From positions 18,962 to 82,961 of the forward strand of contig NZ_MCWZ01000282.1 in the NCBI RefSeq assembly GCF_002877365.1: a stretch of DNA of 64,000 nt. The letters are read 5' to 3'. This stretch comes from Vibrio sp. 10N.261.55.A7 (GTDB lineage Bacteria; Pseudomonadota; Gammaproteobacteria; Enterobacterales; Vibrionaceae). Position 1 is the stretch's first letter. Each line of letters begins with the position of its first letter. The notes under the pieces are model-generated. The model searched no databases, was not told where the DNA came from, and saw only the letters and a program-made list of their open reading frames with translations. Shown one piece after another: positions 48,842 to 58,205 of the stretch. Position numbers and translations under genes: made by a program.

Positions 48842-49957
48842 TTAGGCGGTTAATTGTTGTAGGTGGTTGGCTATGGCAGCATTTTGTTTAGCAACATAGC
48901 TATTTTTAGACGCGGTATTAGCGACATTTTCCAGATTTTCCGAAATCTCTTTGGTCGCTATCGCTTGTTGATTGGAGGCTGCAGCTATGCCTGAAATCTG
49001 GTCGGTGACTGAGCGTATTTCGTCCAGTGTTTCAGACAGAGAGTTCGAACTATTGTCTACTTTCTGTTTGCATAGCTGAGTTTCACTGACGGCATAGGCC
49101 ATTGCTTCAACGACCGCGACCATGCTTGTCGTTACGTCGTTAGCCTGTTTCTTGATGGAATCGGCTGACTCCTGGCTTCGCATTGCTAACGTTCTTACTT
49201 CTTCTGCAACCACTCCAAAGCCTCTACCGTCTTCCCCTGCACGTGCCGCTTCAATCGCGGCATTCAGTGCTAAAAGGTTGCTCTGATCGGCTATTTCTCT
49301 AATAAGCTGTGACATGGTGTTGACGGAATCCATTTTTTGCTCGAGCTGTTTTAATAATGATTCTGTGGATTGAATAGATTGATTTGCACCTTCAATGTGT
49401 TCAATACAGGCAACCAGCTCTTGCTGTCCATATCGACAACGTTTTAGGCCTAGCTCAGCGGCTTGTTGGGTTTTATCGATTCGGCCGCTGACCTCTTCGA
49501 TACTTTGAGAAAATTCAGTGGTGGCTGAAGCCGAAGAGGCCGTGGAGTCGCCTTGTACTTCACACTGCTCTGCGACCAATAGGGCATTTTGTGCGAGTTC
49601 CTTAGAAGAGAACTCCATCTCATCACAAATCGACTGAAGGTGCTTTTCTTCACGCTGAGACAGGCGAACGAGGGTATTGAGTTTGATTTGAACTGTGGAA
49701 AGAAAGTTCAAGGGCAAGGAGGCGATGTCAGCATCTCTTTGCTTTGCATGTAATTCGATGTACAGGGTCAGTTTAGAGACATCAAGGCTGATGCCACGGA
49801 GCAATATCAGATTAAGCGCTCCCAACGTGCACAATAGGTAGACACTGATTAGATACCCTTCTTTGCCGTAAAGTGCGCACCCTACGGAAAGCAGAAGAGT
49901 GAAGATTTGAATGATGATAAAACGGTTTAAGCCAACTGACGTTATTATTGTATTCAT
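48842..49957 (-). CDS. Methyl-accepting chemotaxis protein without a sensor domain
   Basis: The 371-aa protein starts with two transmembrane helices (about residues 11-29 and 34-56) joined by only a few residues, so no periplasmic ligand domain and no HAMP are present. The signalling domain is complete, with the hairpin tip [36 protein letters not shown]. The C-terminus lacks the NWETF receptor-modification tether. The input must come from a partner, most likely the NIT-domain protein encoded 17 bp downstream. It would feed CheA/CheW. Confidence 0.88.
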   Translation of the reverse strand: MNTIITSVGLNRFIIIQIFTLLLSVGCALYGKEGYLISVYLLCTLGALNLILLRGISLDVSKLTLYIELHAKQRDADIASLPLNFLSTVQIKLNTLVRLSQREEKHLQSICDEMEFSSKELAQNALLVAEQCEVQGDSTASSASATTEFSQSIEEVSGRIDKTQQAAELGLKRCRYGQQELVACIEHIEGANQSIQSTESLLKQLEQKMDSVNTMSQLIREIADQSNLLALNAAIEAARAGEDGRGFGVVAEEVRTLAMRSQESADSIKKQANDVTTSMVAVVEAMAYAVSETQLCKQKVDNSSNSLSETLDEIRSVTDQISGIAAASNQQAIATKEISENLENVANTASKNSYVAKQNAAIANHLQQLTA

Positions 49958-50213
49958 GAGCCTTACCTCTATGGATATGCTTTTAATTTAATAGAAAAGC
50001 AATATCCGATCCGCAATAGGTTTAGCTTATAGGGTGAGGCTAAGATGCTGATTTATAGTTAAATTTTAGTTCTATTGATGGGTTGAACTCGTGTGTAGGG
50101 AATGTTGTGCTCTAAAATAACAGCAAAGTTGTTGAAATTGCACCGTGATGAGGCATTGAGCTCAGTCATCTAGATGAATGGTGAGAATGCTCCCTAACTT
50201 TAAATTAAACGGA

Positions 50214-50242
50214 CCCCCTGCTTTCATTTAGAAAACAGAGGG
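50214..50242 (-). terminator. Hairpin after glpD
   Basis: On the minus strand CCCTCTGTTTTC and GAAAGCAGGGGG pair over 12 bp with two wobbles and a 5-nt loop. It lies 10 bp after the glpD stop. The following T content is modest. Confidence 0.5.
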
Positions 50243-50251
50243 ACGCCTATA

Positions 50252-51796
50252 TTAGCTGACTTGAGGTAAGTGAACGATATTCTGCTTTACTTGATCTATT
50301 ACGTAGCTCTCGATGGCATTAGCTTGTTCGTCATCTAGGTAAAGCCCTAGCTTCGTTCGGCGCCAAAGCACATCTTCTAAGCGATGGGCAAACTCATGTT
50401 CGAGCATATAATCGATTTCACGCTGATACACCCCGTGAGCTTGTTCAGAGAAGCAAGTACCGAGATCGGAAAGAGTGCTAACACCATCAAGCAGTTGCCA
50501 GGTGTAGGTGCCAAACTGAGTCACATAACGAAGCAATAGCGCCTCTGGAATATAAGGGTGGCTTGCGTGCATGGTGCTGGCCAATTGTTCACGACTGCAA
50601 CTGAAGTTCCCACCTGGTAAGGCGTGTGTCGCTGTCCATTTAGTGCCCATTTCATTGAGGAAGGGGTGAAGCTTGTCCATGGCCGACTCTGCCAGTTTTC
50701 GGTACGTGGTTAGCTTGCCACCAAAAATAGAAAGCAATGGCGCCTGATTGTTTTCCGAATCCAGCTCAAGCGTATAATCACGAGTGATGGCTTGAGGTGA
50801 ATCTGACTCGTCATCACACAGCGGTCGTACGCCACTGTATGTCCAAACAACATCGTCTCTGTCTAGTTGGGTCACGAAGTGCTGATTAACCACATCAATC
50901 AAGTAGTCGACTTCCTCTTCCGATATTTCGACTTTTCGAGGATCGCCTTTGTATTCCACATCGGTTGTGCCGATGATCGAGAACTTATCGAGATACGGGA
51001 TCATAAAGACGATTCGATGGTCTTTGTTCTGAAGAATGTAGGCCTTTGGTTCATCGTGAATACGTGGGACGACAATATGAGAGCCTTTGATCAATCGAAT
51101 ATTACGCGGTGACGCTTGTTCTAGCCCATCATCAAAGAACTGTTTTACCCACGGTCCCGCAGCATTGACGAGTGCCTTAGCTTTACGTTCAAAGCGTTGA
51201 CCCGATGCAAGATCATGAACCGTGACATGCCATATCCCACCAGATCGATGGGCTTTTTCAACACGGCAATAGTTGCGGATCTCTGCGTTGTTCTCTTGAG
51301 CTGCCATGACATTGAGTAAAACAAGGCGAGCATCATCAACCCAGCAATCTGAGTATTCAAAGCCCTTTTTAATGTCTGAATTAAACAGCCCAGATTTAGC
51401 AAGATCAACGGATTGGCTCGCGGGTAGCGTGGTTCGTTTACCGAGATTGTCGTACAGAAACAGCCCGCAACGGATCATCCAAGCTGGGCGCAAAAAAGGT
51501 CGATGAGGCAAACGGAAACGCATAGGTTGGGCAATATGTGGTGCTTTCTTGAGAAGAACTTCTCTCTCGGCGAGCGCTTCTGAAACCAAACGAAACTCAT
51601 AGTGCTCTAGGTAGCGCAAGCCTCCATGAATCAGTTTAGAGCTTGCGGATGACGTTGCTGAGGCAAAATCGTTTGCTTCATAAAGGCCAACAGAAAGTCC
51701 GCGACCAGCAGCATCCGCTGCGATACCTGCGCCATTGATGCCGCCACCAATAACGATAACGTCAAGAATTGGCGATGTAGATTGTTGAGTACTCAT
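50252..51796 (-). CDS. glpD: Aerobic glycerol-3-phosphate dehydrogenase
   Basis: From ATG 51796 (MSTQQSTSPILDVIV), preceded by AGAGGC, the protein has 514 aa; the frame reaches 51826 but that start lacks support. FAD-binding DVIVIGGGINGAGIAADAAG is near the N-terminus, and GLRYLEHYEFRLVSEALAER plus the C-terminal DAO_C region follow. It oxidises sn-glycerol-3-phosphate to dihydroxyacetone phosphate at the membrane and passes electrons to quinone. It lies beyond glpR and its terminator, so it has its own promoter; a palindrome ATTTTCGAAAAT (51877-51888) lies upstream. Confidence 0.95.
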   Translation of the reverse strand: MSTQQSTSPILDVIVIGGGINGAGIAADAAGRGLSVGLYEANDFASATSSASSKLIHGGLRYLEHYEFRLVSEALAEREVLLKKAPHIAQPMRFRLPHRPFLRPAWMIRCGLFLYDNLGKRTTLPASQSVDLAKSGLFNSDIKKGFEYSDCWVDDARLVLLNVMAAQENNAEIRNYCRVEKAHRSGGIWHVTVHDLASGQRFERKAKALVNAAGPWVKQFFDDGLEQASPRNIRLIKGSHIVVPRIHDEPKAYILQNKDHRIVFMIPYLDKFSIIGTTDVEYKGDPRKVEISEEEVDYLIDVVNQHFVTQLDRDDVVWTYSGVRPLCDDESDSPQAITRDYTLELDSENNQAPLLSIFGGKLTTYRKLAESAMDKLHPFLNEMGTKWTATHALPGGNFSCSREQLASTMHASHPYIPEALLLRYVTQFGTYTWQLLDGVSTLSDLGTCFSEQAHGVYQREIDYMLEHEFAHRLEDVLWRRTKLGLYLDDEQANAIESYVIDQVKQNIVHLPQVS

Positions 51797-51912
51797 GTAA
51801 TATGCCTCTAGTGAGCGAACGAGCATTTGTGAACATAAAACAATCGTAACCTAGCTTTCGTATGTAATCACTAAATATTTTCGAAAATGCGCGTTTTTGT
51901 TTGAACGGGCAT

Positions 51913-51941
51913 AAAAAAACCTCTAGCCGATGACTAGAGGT
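51913..51941 (-). terminator. Terminator of glpR
   Basis: ACCTCTAG (51919-51926) pairs with CTAGAGGT (51934-51941) around a 7-nt loop; on the minus strand seven T follow. Confidence 0.85.
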
Positions 51942-52040
51942 GGATGCGATATCATGGATAAACACCCGTATCGTTGCTTGCAGATTTTGTGCGTTGCTCT
52001 GTTAGCGGCTCTTGTTAATAATGCTGGCTAATAGTGCCTG

Positions 52041-52811
52041 CTAACAGTGCTGAGTTATCTCAAGTGGGATACTGTGCTCATTGAGTATTTTAGAGATCTC
52101 TTTTGGCGGCTCTTGATCGGTCACGAGCATCTGTAGCTGGGACACATTCCCCAGTTTAACCATGGCATTACGGCCAAACTTACTGTGGTCAACCGCTAGG
52201 TAGACACTGCGGCTATTCTCGATAATGGCCTGCTTTACACGCACTTCGTGGTAATCGAAATCCAGCAATGAACCATCGTAATCAATACCGCTTACGCCCA
52301 AAATACCGAAGTCTAGACGAAACTGTTTCACAAAATCGAGTGTCGCTTCACCCACAATTCCACCATCTCGGTTGCGAACTTCGCCGCCTGCGAGGATGAC
52401 GTTAAACTCAGGGTTTGGCAGTAATATCGTGGCGACATTGATGTTATTGGTCACGACTCTGAGTTGTTTATGGTTTTTATTGAGCGCTCGAGCAATGGCT
52501 TCAGGGGTGGTACCTATATCAATAAACAGTGTGGCGCCATCTGGAATGTGTTTAACCAACTCTTCCGCAATCACATCTTTTTCATTGAAGTTCATGCTTT
52601 TACGAGTGTTGTAAGAGGTGTTTTCTGAACTCAGTGGAATGGTTGCTCCACCGTGATAACGTCGAATTTTATTGTCGTTCGCCAGTTCGTTGAGATCGCG
52701 TCGGATTGTTTGAGGGCTGACTTCAAAGCGCTCAACCAGCTCTTCGGTACTGACATAGCCCTGCTTTTTGACCAGCTCAATGATTTGCTGATGTCTTGGT
52801 ATCTGTTTCAT
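52041..52811 (-). CDS. glpR: Glycerol-3-phosphate regulon repressor (DeoR family)
   Basis: The 256-aa protein has an N-terminal DeoR helix-turn-helix with VSTEELVERFEVSPQTIRRDL and RRYHGGAT, and a sugar-phosphate-binding C-terminal domain (DGATLFIDIGTTPEAIARAL, GVSGIDYDGSLLDFDYHE). Its place between glpK and glpD and its length are those of GlpR. It should repress glpK, glpD and itself until glycerol-3-phosphate binds. It is separated from glpK by a terminator, so it is a separate transcript or relies on read-through. Confidence 0.92.
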   Translation of the reverse strand: MKQIPRHQQIIELVKKQGYVSTEELVERFEVSPQTIRRDLNELANDNKIRRYHGGATIPLSSENTSYNTRKSMNFNEKDVIAEELVKHIPDGATLFIDIGTTPEAIARALNKNHKQLRVVTNNINVATILLPNPEFNVILAGGEVRNRDGGIVGEATLDFVKQFRLDFGILGVSGIDYDGSLLDFDYHEVRVKQAIIENSRSVYLAVDHSKFGRNAMVKLGNVSQLQMLVTDQEPPKEISKILNEHSIPLEITQHC

Positions 52812-52934
52812 TAAAGGTTCCTTTCCTCGAACCTAGACCATGTGAAAAGGCCTTTGAGAATTCACTTAACGTTATTGTGCGCTAGCGAGGAGAAACTTTG
52901 AAGAGGAGAGGAGGTTTTATTTGGATTGACACTC

Positions 52935-52962
52935 AAAAAGAGCGCGTGAAAGCGCTCTTTTT
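52935..52962. terminator. Terminator of glpK
   Basis: AAAGAGCGC (52937-52945) pairs with GCGCTCTTT (52952-52960) around a 6-nt loop, with A and T runs on the sides. Confidence 0.88.
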
Positions 52963-52976
52963 ATGAGTGAATGTAA

Positions 52977-54494
52977 TTAATCTTCGGAATCGCGCAATTC
53001 TGCCCATGTCTGCGCACATTTTATGGCGCGTTTCCAGCCCTTGTAACGTCGGTTCCGCTTTTCTTCATCATGATGAGGCGTAAAGTTTTTATCCAGTACG
53101 GCCTTGTTCTTGAGCTCTTCAACGCTGCCCCAATACCCAACAGCTAGGCCTGCAAGATAGGCGGCGCCTAACGCGGTGACTTCAGTCACTTCAGGGCGAT
53201 GCACCTCGGTATCAAGCACATCGGATTGGAACTGCATTAAGAAATTGTTGGCAACGGCGCCCCCATCCACTTTGAGTGCCGACAGTTTGATGCCTGAATC
53301 GGCTTGCATGGCATCCAGGACATCGCGTGTTTGGTACGCGACGCTCTCTAATGTGGCTCGAATAATATGGTTGGAATTGACGCCTCGGGTTAGGCCAACA
53401 ATCGTGCCTCGAGCATAGGCATCCCAATAGGGAGCCCCCAGTCCTGTAAAAGCAGGAACGACATACACGCCATTGGAGGAGTCGACTTTGGTTGCAAAAT
53501 ATTCCGAATCTTTTGCGTCGGCCAGAAGCTTCATTTCGTCACGCAACCATTGAATTGAAGCGCCCCCCATAAACACGGCACCTTCTAGAGCATAAGCGGG
53601 GCCGCCATTTGGTCCAACGGCCAGGGTGGTGAGCAAACCATTTTGTGAGCTTACTTTTTCTTCACCAGTATTCATTAACAAGAAGCAGCCAGTACCGTAG
53701 GTGTTTTTGGCTTGCCCTGCTTCAACACACATTTGCCCATAGAGCGCTGCTTGTTGATCGCCTGCAATGCCTGAGATTGGAATACGTGTGCCACCTTTAC
53801 CACCAATGTTGGTTTCGCCATAGATTTCAGACGAACGACGAACATCCGGCATCATAGAAAGGGGCACCCCCATTTCTTCTAGTAGCCGCTCATCCCATTT
53901 CAAGTCATTGATGTTATACAGCATTGTGCGAGAAGCATTGGTATAATCTGTTACATGAACACGACCTTGAGTCATCTTCCAGACCAGCCAACTATCAACC
54001 GTTCCGAATAATAGCTTGCCAGCTTCAGCGTCTTCGCGCGCGCCCTCTACGTTATCGAGAATCCATTTGATCTTAGTGCCTGAGAAGTAAGGGTCGAGAA
54101 TGAGACCTGTCGTGTCTTGAATGTATTTTTCTAAGCCACGCTCTTTGAGTTCCTCACAAATGTGAGCGGTGCGTCGACACTGCCACACAATCGCATTGTA
54201 GACGGGTTTGCCCGTCTCTTTGTTCCATACGATGGTCGTTTCGCGTTGATTGGTGATGCCGATAGCCGCTATTTGATCACTTCGAATGCTCGACTTACCC
54301 AACACTTCGACCAAGGTTGAACTTTGCGTTGCCCAGATTTCAAGTGGATCGTGCTCAACCCATCCTGCTTTAGGGTAGATTTGCGTAAACTCTCGTTGTG
54401 AGACGCTCACTATATTAGCGTCATGATCGAGAATGACCGCGCGAGAGCTCGTTGTCCCTTGGTCTAACGCAACAATGTACTTCTGCTCAGTCAT
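52977..54494 (-). CDS. glpK: Glycerol kinase
   Basis: The 505-aa FGGY kinase has the phosphate-binding [17 protein letters not shown] at residues 9-25, [34 protein letters not shown] and [13 protein letters not shown]. It makes glycerol-3-phosphate from glycerol and ATP. In many Vibrio and enteric genomes glpF precedes glpK; here the 417-bp region upstream has no gene, so the facilitator must be elsewhere or absent. Confidence 0.96.
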   Translation of the reverse strand: MTEQKYIVALDQGTTSSRAVILDHDANIVSVSQREFTQIYPKAGWVEHDPLEIWATQSSTLVEVLGKSSIRSDQIAAIGITNQRETTIVWNKETGKPVYNAIVWQCRRTAHICEELKERGLEKYIQDTTGLILDPYFSGTKIKWILDNVEGAREDAEAGKLLFGTVDSWLVWKMTQGRVHVTDYTNASRTMLYNINDLKWDERLLEEMGVPLSMMPDVRRSSEIYGETNIGGKGGTRIPISGIAGDQQAALYGQMCVEAGQAKNTYGTGCFLLMNTGEEKVSSQNGLLTTLAVGPNGGPAYALEGAVFMGGASIQWLRDEMKLLADAKDSEYFATKVDSSNGVYVVPAFTGLGAPYWDAYARGTIVGLTRGVNSNHIIRATLESVAYQTRDVLDAMQADSGIKLSALKVDGGAVANNFLMQFQSDVLDTEVHRPEVTEVTALGAAYLAGLAVGYWGSVEELKNKAVLDKNFTPHHDEEKRNRRYKGWKRAIKCAQTWAELRDSED

Positions 54495-54911
54495 GTAGGG
54501 TGTCCTTGTTTTTCTGTTATAGATATTTTAGTCGATGTTCTATGGCGATGATCACTCGTACCGTGTATTGCTTGATGTTTTATGTTTTGGCTAAGTAAGC
54601 ATGAGCTGATATGACGGCGAAAAACCGGCAGCGATGCCTTTTGCCAGACAGACACAATCATCGAGTCCATATTGTGCATGTTTGCATTAAAACGAAAACA
54701 AACGAACATTAAAAATGAGTGTTGGAACGTATTTTTGTTTGTATTGTGCGATCTTTTTGTTTGATTTGTGTTCGTAAATGTTAATTTTTAATGCAGAAGA
54801 GGGAGGGAGACGAGTGTGCGAAAGGAGAACGTAACATTAAGTGAAGAGCAGCGGCATTGTAAGATCGAAAAAGCAGCCAAGATTGGCTGCTTTCAATCAA
54901 TAGAGCAATGT
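54495..54911. promoter_or_regulatory. glpK promoter region and dapD terminator
   Basis: This 417-bp region has no gene. It contains CGAACA (54703-54708) and TGTTCG (54769-54774), which are half-sites like those of GlpR operators but are 60 bp apart, so GlpR binding is only possible. At 54870-54893 AAAGCAGCCAA and TTGGCTGCTTT form the minus-strand terminator of dapD. Confidence 0.5.
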
Positions 54912-55943
54912 CTAGTTGTTGCTGTGAAGCTCAGAGTTAAGCTCAACCGCAGACTTGTTCGCTAGGCATTCAATTTGACCTGTCACTGAGTTGCGACGGA
55001 ACAATAAGTCAGAGACACCCGCAAGGTCGCGAGCTTTAATGATTTCCACTTCGTTGCCTTCTTTATCTAACATGCGAACTTTTGTGCCCGCCGTTACGTA
55101 AAGACCAGACTCAACCGTACAACGGTCGCCCATTGGGAAGCCAAGACCTGCGTTTGCGCCAAGTAGGCAGTTTTCGCCGATAGAGATAACCATAGTACCG
55201 CCACCAGACAGAGTACCCATGATAGAAGCGCCGCCACCGATGTCTGAACCATTACCGACAACAACACCTGCAGAGATACGACCTTCAACCATGCTTACAC
55301 CAGTAGTACCGGCATTGAAGTTGATGAAACCTTCGTGCATAACCGTTGTGCCTTCACCCACGTGAGCACCAAGACGAACGCGAGAAGTGTCTGCAATACG
55401 AATACCAGCTGGGACCACGTAGTCGACCATTTTAGGGAATTTATCGACGCAATCTACGCTAAGTGAACGGCCCGCTAGGCGTGCTTCGATTTGACGATCA
55501 GCAAGCTCAGGAAGATCGATTGGACCTTCGTTTGTCCATGCGATGTTGTGCAGTAGACCAAAAATGCCGTCTAGTACTGTGCCGTGTGGCTGAACTAGGC
55601 GGTTAGAAATAAGCTGCAGTTTTAAGAAGCCTTCCGCTACAGATTGTGGCTTCTCGTCTGTTGCAAGAACAACCAATACAAGTGGTTGCTCAGAAGAGGC
55701 CGCTTTTTCTGCAAAAGAAGCATTCTCGATATCACCGCTTGCGGCAAATGCCGTTGCCAATTCAGCGCTTTGTTTTGGTGAGATTTCAATCGCTTGGTTG
55801 CCTTCAGTGTAACCTGCAACCTTTGCAACAGAAGCGACTAACGCATCGCTTGGATTTAGAAGCGGGTTAGGGAAGAAAGCTTCAATAATTTTATTGTCGC
55901 GGTTAGTGGTTGCCGTACCAAAGGCTAGTGAAAAGTAAGCCAT
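54912..55943 (-). CDS. dapD: Tetrahydrodipicolinate N-succinyltransferase
   Basis: The 343-aa protein is the long form of DapD with an N-terminal 170-residue domain followed by a left-handed beta-helix of hexapeptide repeats (ADTSRVRLGAHVGEGTTVMH, SMVEGRISAGVVVGNGSDIG, GENCLLGANAGLGFPMGDRC). It transfers succinyl from succinyl-CoA in the lysine/diaminopimelate pathway, which also feeds peptidoglycan. It is a single gene with its own terminator. Vibrio species carry this long form. Confidence 0.93.
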   Translation of the reverse strand: MAYFSLAFGTATTNRDNKIIEAFFPNPLLNPSDALVASVAKVAGYTEGNQAIEISPKQSAELATAFAASGDIENASFAEKAASSEQPLVLVVLATDEKPQSVAEGFLKLQLISNRLVQPHGTVLDGIFGLLHNIAWTNEGPIDLPELADRQIEARLAGRSLSVDCVDKFPKMVDYVVPAGIRIADTSRVRLGAHVGEGTTVMHEGFINFNAGTTGVSMVEGRISAGVVVGNGSDIGGGASIMGTLSGGGTMVISIGENCLLGANAGLGFPMGDRCTVESGLYVTAGTKVRMLDKEGNEVEIIKARDLAGVSDLLFRRNSVTGQIECLANKSAVELNSELHSNN

Positions 55944-56429
55944 GTTAAATCTCCATGTTTGAATTGGTCTACTGGACAGCTCACTGCTATCACAGGGTAA
56001 ATATTTGCGTTGGGAACATCATAAAGAGAGCGCACTCTTTATGAAAGGGCGTAAGTAGAGAAAGTCCGTAAAATGATATTGCTTGTCTTTTTAGAGATAG
56101 TTTTCTTCGAAGAGAAAAAACTGCTGTGAGCACAGTGATCGATTTTTTCGAAAAGTACGCAGTCATAATACATCGTCTCTTTTCATAAACGTTGCCAAAC
56201 GTAAACCGCTGGATTTGAAATAGTCAGATAAAAGAAAACCCGAAGCAATGCTTCGGGTTTTGATTAAGACTTTACTTATAACTGATTGGCGTGCGCTTTG
56301 CGCTATAGCTTTAGCTTTATATGTTCTCTTTATAGAGAGTCCAACCATTCACCCGTTTGAGCGCGGGTGTTTTCCTTAACTCTGCTTTCTATAGCAAGCT
56401 ACAGATAGACAATTAAGGTACCTAGCGAA
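55944..56429. other. Gene-free region between dapD and peroxiredoxin
   Basis: This 486-bp region shows no credible protein gene; a 61-codon frame on the minus strand (56163-56348) runs through a terminator and has no ribosome site. It holds a perfect bidirectional terminator (56235-56261) and a second hairpin CACCCG/CGGGTG (56350-56369) followed by TTTT on the + strand. The distance of 170 nt from the peroxiredoxin stop to the terminator leaves room for a long 3' UTR or a small RNA. Confidence 0.45.
56235..56261. terminator. Bidirectional terminator downstream of the peroxiredoxin gene
   Basis: AAAACCCGAAGC (56235-56246), loop AAT, then GCTTCGGGTTTT (56250-56261): a perfect 12-bp stem with A and T ends. 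Confidence 0.9.
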
Positions 56430-57038
56430 TTACTTGCTTAGGTCTTCAGCGTGCTCAGATAGGAACGCTGCTACACCTGTTGGTGATGCGTCCATACCAG
56501 CTTTACCTTCTTCCCATTGTGCAGGACAAACTTCACCGTTTTTCTCGTGGAAGTTTAGTGCATCAACCATGCGTAGCATTTCGTCGATGTTACGACCTAG
56601 TGGAAGATCGTTAACTACTTGGTGACGTACAAGACCGTCTGTATCGATTAGGAAAGAACCACGGAAAGCAACGCCTGCTTCTGGGTGCTCAACATCGTAT
56701 GCTTTACAGATTTCGTGCTTAACGTCAGCAACTAGAGGGTATTTAACTTGACCGATACCGCCATCTTCGATAGCAGTGTTACGCCATGCATTGTGAGAGA
56801 ATTGAGAATCGATAGAAACACCGATTACTTCAACGCCTTTTGCTTGGAAATCAGCAAGACGGTTATCAAAAGCGATAAGCTCTGAAGGACAAACGAATGT
56901 GAAGTCTAGTGGGTAGAAGAATACAACTGCTTTTTTACCTTTAGTAAACTCAGCAAAGTTGAAGTTATCTACGATCTCACCATTACCTAGAACTGCTGCA
57001 GCTGTAAAGTCAGGGGCTTGACGTCCTACTAGTACCAT
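56430..57038 (-). CDS. Typical 2-Cys peroxiredoxin
   Basis: From ATG 57038, preceded by AGGAG, the protein has 202 aa; the frame reaches 57071 but the later start is better. The peroxidatic cysteine is C50 in DFTFVCPSE and the resolving cysteine C171 in GEVCPAQW, the Prx1/AhpC group. It reduces hydrogen peroxide and organic peroxides. The GGxG and YF motifs of sensitive eukaryotic enzymes are partly present (GGIGQVKYP). It is divergent from oxyR across an inverted repeat, so OxyR control is likely. Confidence 0.92.
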   Translation of the reverse strand: MVLVGRQAPDFTAAAVLGNGEIVDNFNFAEFTKGKKAVVFFYPLDFTFVCPSELIAFDNRLADFQAKGVEVIGVSIDSQFSHNAWRNTAIEDGGIGQVKYPLVADVKHEICKAYDVEHPEAGVAFRGSFLIDTDGLVRHQVVNDLPLGRNIDEMLRMVDALNFHEKNGEVCPAQWEEGKAGMDASPTGVAAFLSEHAEDLSK

Positions 57039-57103
57039 TTTGAATCTCCTAAAAAGTTGATGTCCAAACATCTTTGTTTGGGCTTTCGTTTCTACGGGAC
57101 AAA

Positions 57104-57126
57104 CTATAGTACAAAAGTTACTATAG
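57104..57126. promoter_or_regulatory. Candidate OxyR operator between peroxiredoxin gene and oxyR
   Basis: CTATAGTA (57104-57111), 7 bp, then TACTATAG (57119-57126) is a perfect 8-bp inverted repeat. The ATAG/CTAT blocks resemble OxyR half-sites (ATAG-N7-CTAT), though the spacing is not the four-block consensus. It lies 66 bp before the peroxiredoxin start. Confidence 0.6.
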
Positions 57127-57234
57127 AAAAAAGCGAATTAAATAGATTGAGTTCATCGAAAAAAGCGATGAATAAAAACCGATTTGTATTCTCAATACTA
57201 ACCTAATAACTATTGATTACACTGTGATTACATT

Positions 57235-58140
57235 ATGAACAAATGGCCCAGCTTAAAGCAGTTACATTACCTAGTTACCTTGCATGAAACGCGTCATTTT
57301 AGTGAGGCAGCGGAAAAGTGCTTTGTCAGCCAATCGACATTAAGTAAAGGTATTCAGAATCTTGAAGAGTTGATCGGTTGTCCTTTATACGAAAAGAAAG
57401 ATAAGAAAAGCCCATTAGTCTTTACTCAAGCGGGTGAGCTAGTCGTCAATCACGGTCGTGAGTTATTAGCGAAAGGGCAAGATCTCGTTGAACTTGGCCA
57501 TTTATGCAATGGGGACAAAATGCAGGGGCAATTAAAGGTAGGGTGTATTCCAACGATTGCCCCATTCTTATTGTGTGACTTAGTCCAAGAGGCCAATCGC
57601 AGTTTCCCACATCTCAACCTACTCCTCAGGGAAGACACAACCACCAACCTTTTAGCCGCACTTCGACACGGAGAGTTGGATGTCCTTATTCTTGCATTAC
57701 CCGTCGATATAGACGGCATGCACAGTAAAGTGGTCGGGAAAGACCCTTTTAGAATGGTGATCAGTCGAAATCAAGCAGACGCGATTCGTGTTCCAATCAA
57801 GTACGACGACCTGCCTAATGAATCTGTATTCCTATTAGAGAAAGAGCACTGCCTGACTGAGCATGCCGTTTCAGCGTGTAAGTTGACGGATAAAGAAAAG
57901 ATCAATCCATTTAGCGCAACGAGCCTACATACGTTGGTTCAAATGGTGGCAAATGGATTGGGTACCACCTTTATTCCGCAAATGGCGATTGAGCATGGTT
58001 TGCTTGAAAACCAGAATTTGGTTGTTATTGATCCGCCAGGTAAGCAGGCATATCGCAATATTGGCCTTGTTTGGCGACCAAGTACCTCTAGAACGTCAAC
58101 ATTTGAACAATTAGCGGATGTCGTCTCTGACCTATTATAG
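57235..58140 (+). CDS. oxyR: Hydrogen-peroxide sensor OxyR (LysR family)
   Basis: The 301-aa protein has the LysR winged helix (LKQLHYLVTLHETRHFSEAA, SQSTLSKGIQNLEELIG) and the two redox cysteines of OxyR at C206 and C215, nine residues apart in EHCLTEHAVSAC, like C199 and C208 of E. coli OxyR. Peroxide forms a disulfide between them and switches the regulator. It is divergent from a peroxiredoxin gene with a matching palindrome between them. A terminator follows. Confidence 0.92.
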   Translation: MNKWPSLKQLHYLVTLHETRHFSEAAEKCFVSQSTLSKGIQNLEELIGCPLYEKKDKKSPLVFTQAGELVVNHGRELLAKGQDLVELGHLCNGDKMQGQLKVGCIPTIAPFLLCDLVQEANRSFPHLNLLLREDTTTNLLAALRHGELDVLILALPVDIDGMHSKVVGKDPFRMVISRNQADAIRVPIKYDDLPNESVFLLEKEHCLTEHAVSACKLTDKEKINPFSATSLHTLVQMVANGLGTTFIPQMAIEHGLLENQNLVVIDPPGKQAYRNIGLVWRPSTSRTSTFEQLADVVSDLL

Positions 58141-58179
58141 AGCTTGGTCGTAGTCGCTATAATCACCAGTTAACAATAA

Positions 58180-58205
58180 AAAGCATGCTAAATATGGCAT
58201 GCTTT
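58180..58205 (+). terminator. Terminator of oxyR
   Basis: AAAGCATGC (58180-58188) and GCATGCTTT (58197-58205) with an 8-nt loop; a short T-rich end. Confidence 0.7.

Noticed and set aside
51877..51888. ATTTTCGAAAAT as a definite GlpR operator before glpD
   Set aside because: It is a perfect palindrome in the right place, but the spacing of the TTCG/CGAA halves differs from the GlpR consensus, so I mention it only as a palindrome.
56163..56348. A 61-codon minus-strand frame between dapD and the peroxiredoxin gene
   Set aside because: It runs through a perfect terminator hairpin and lacks a ribosome site.
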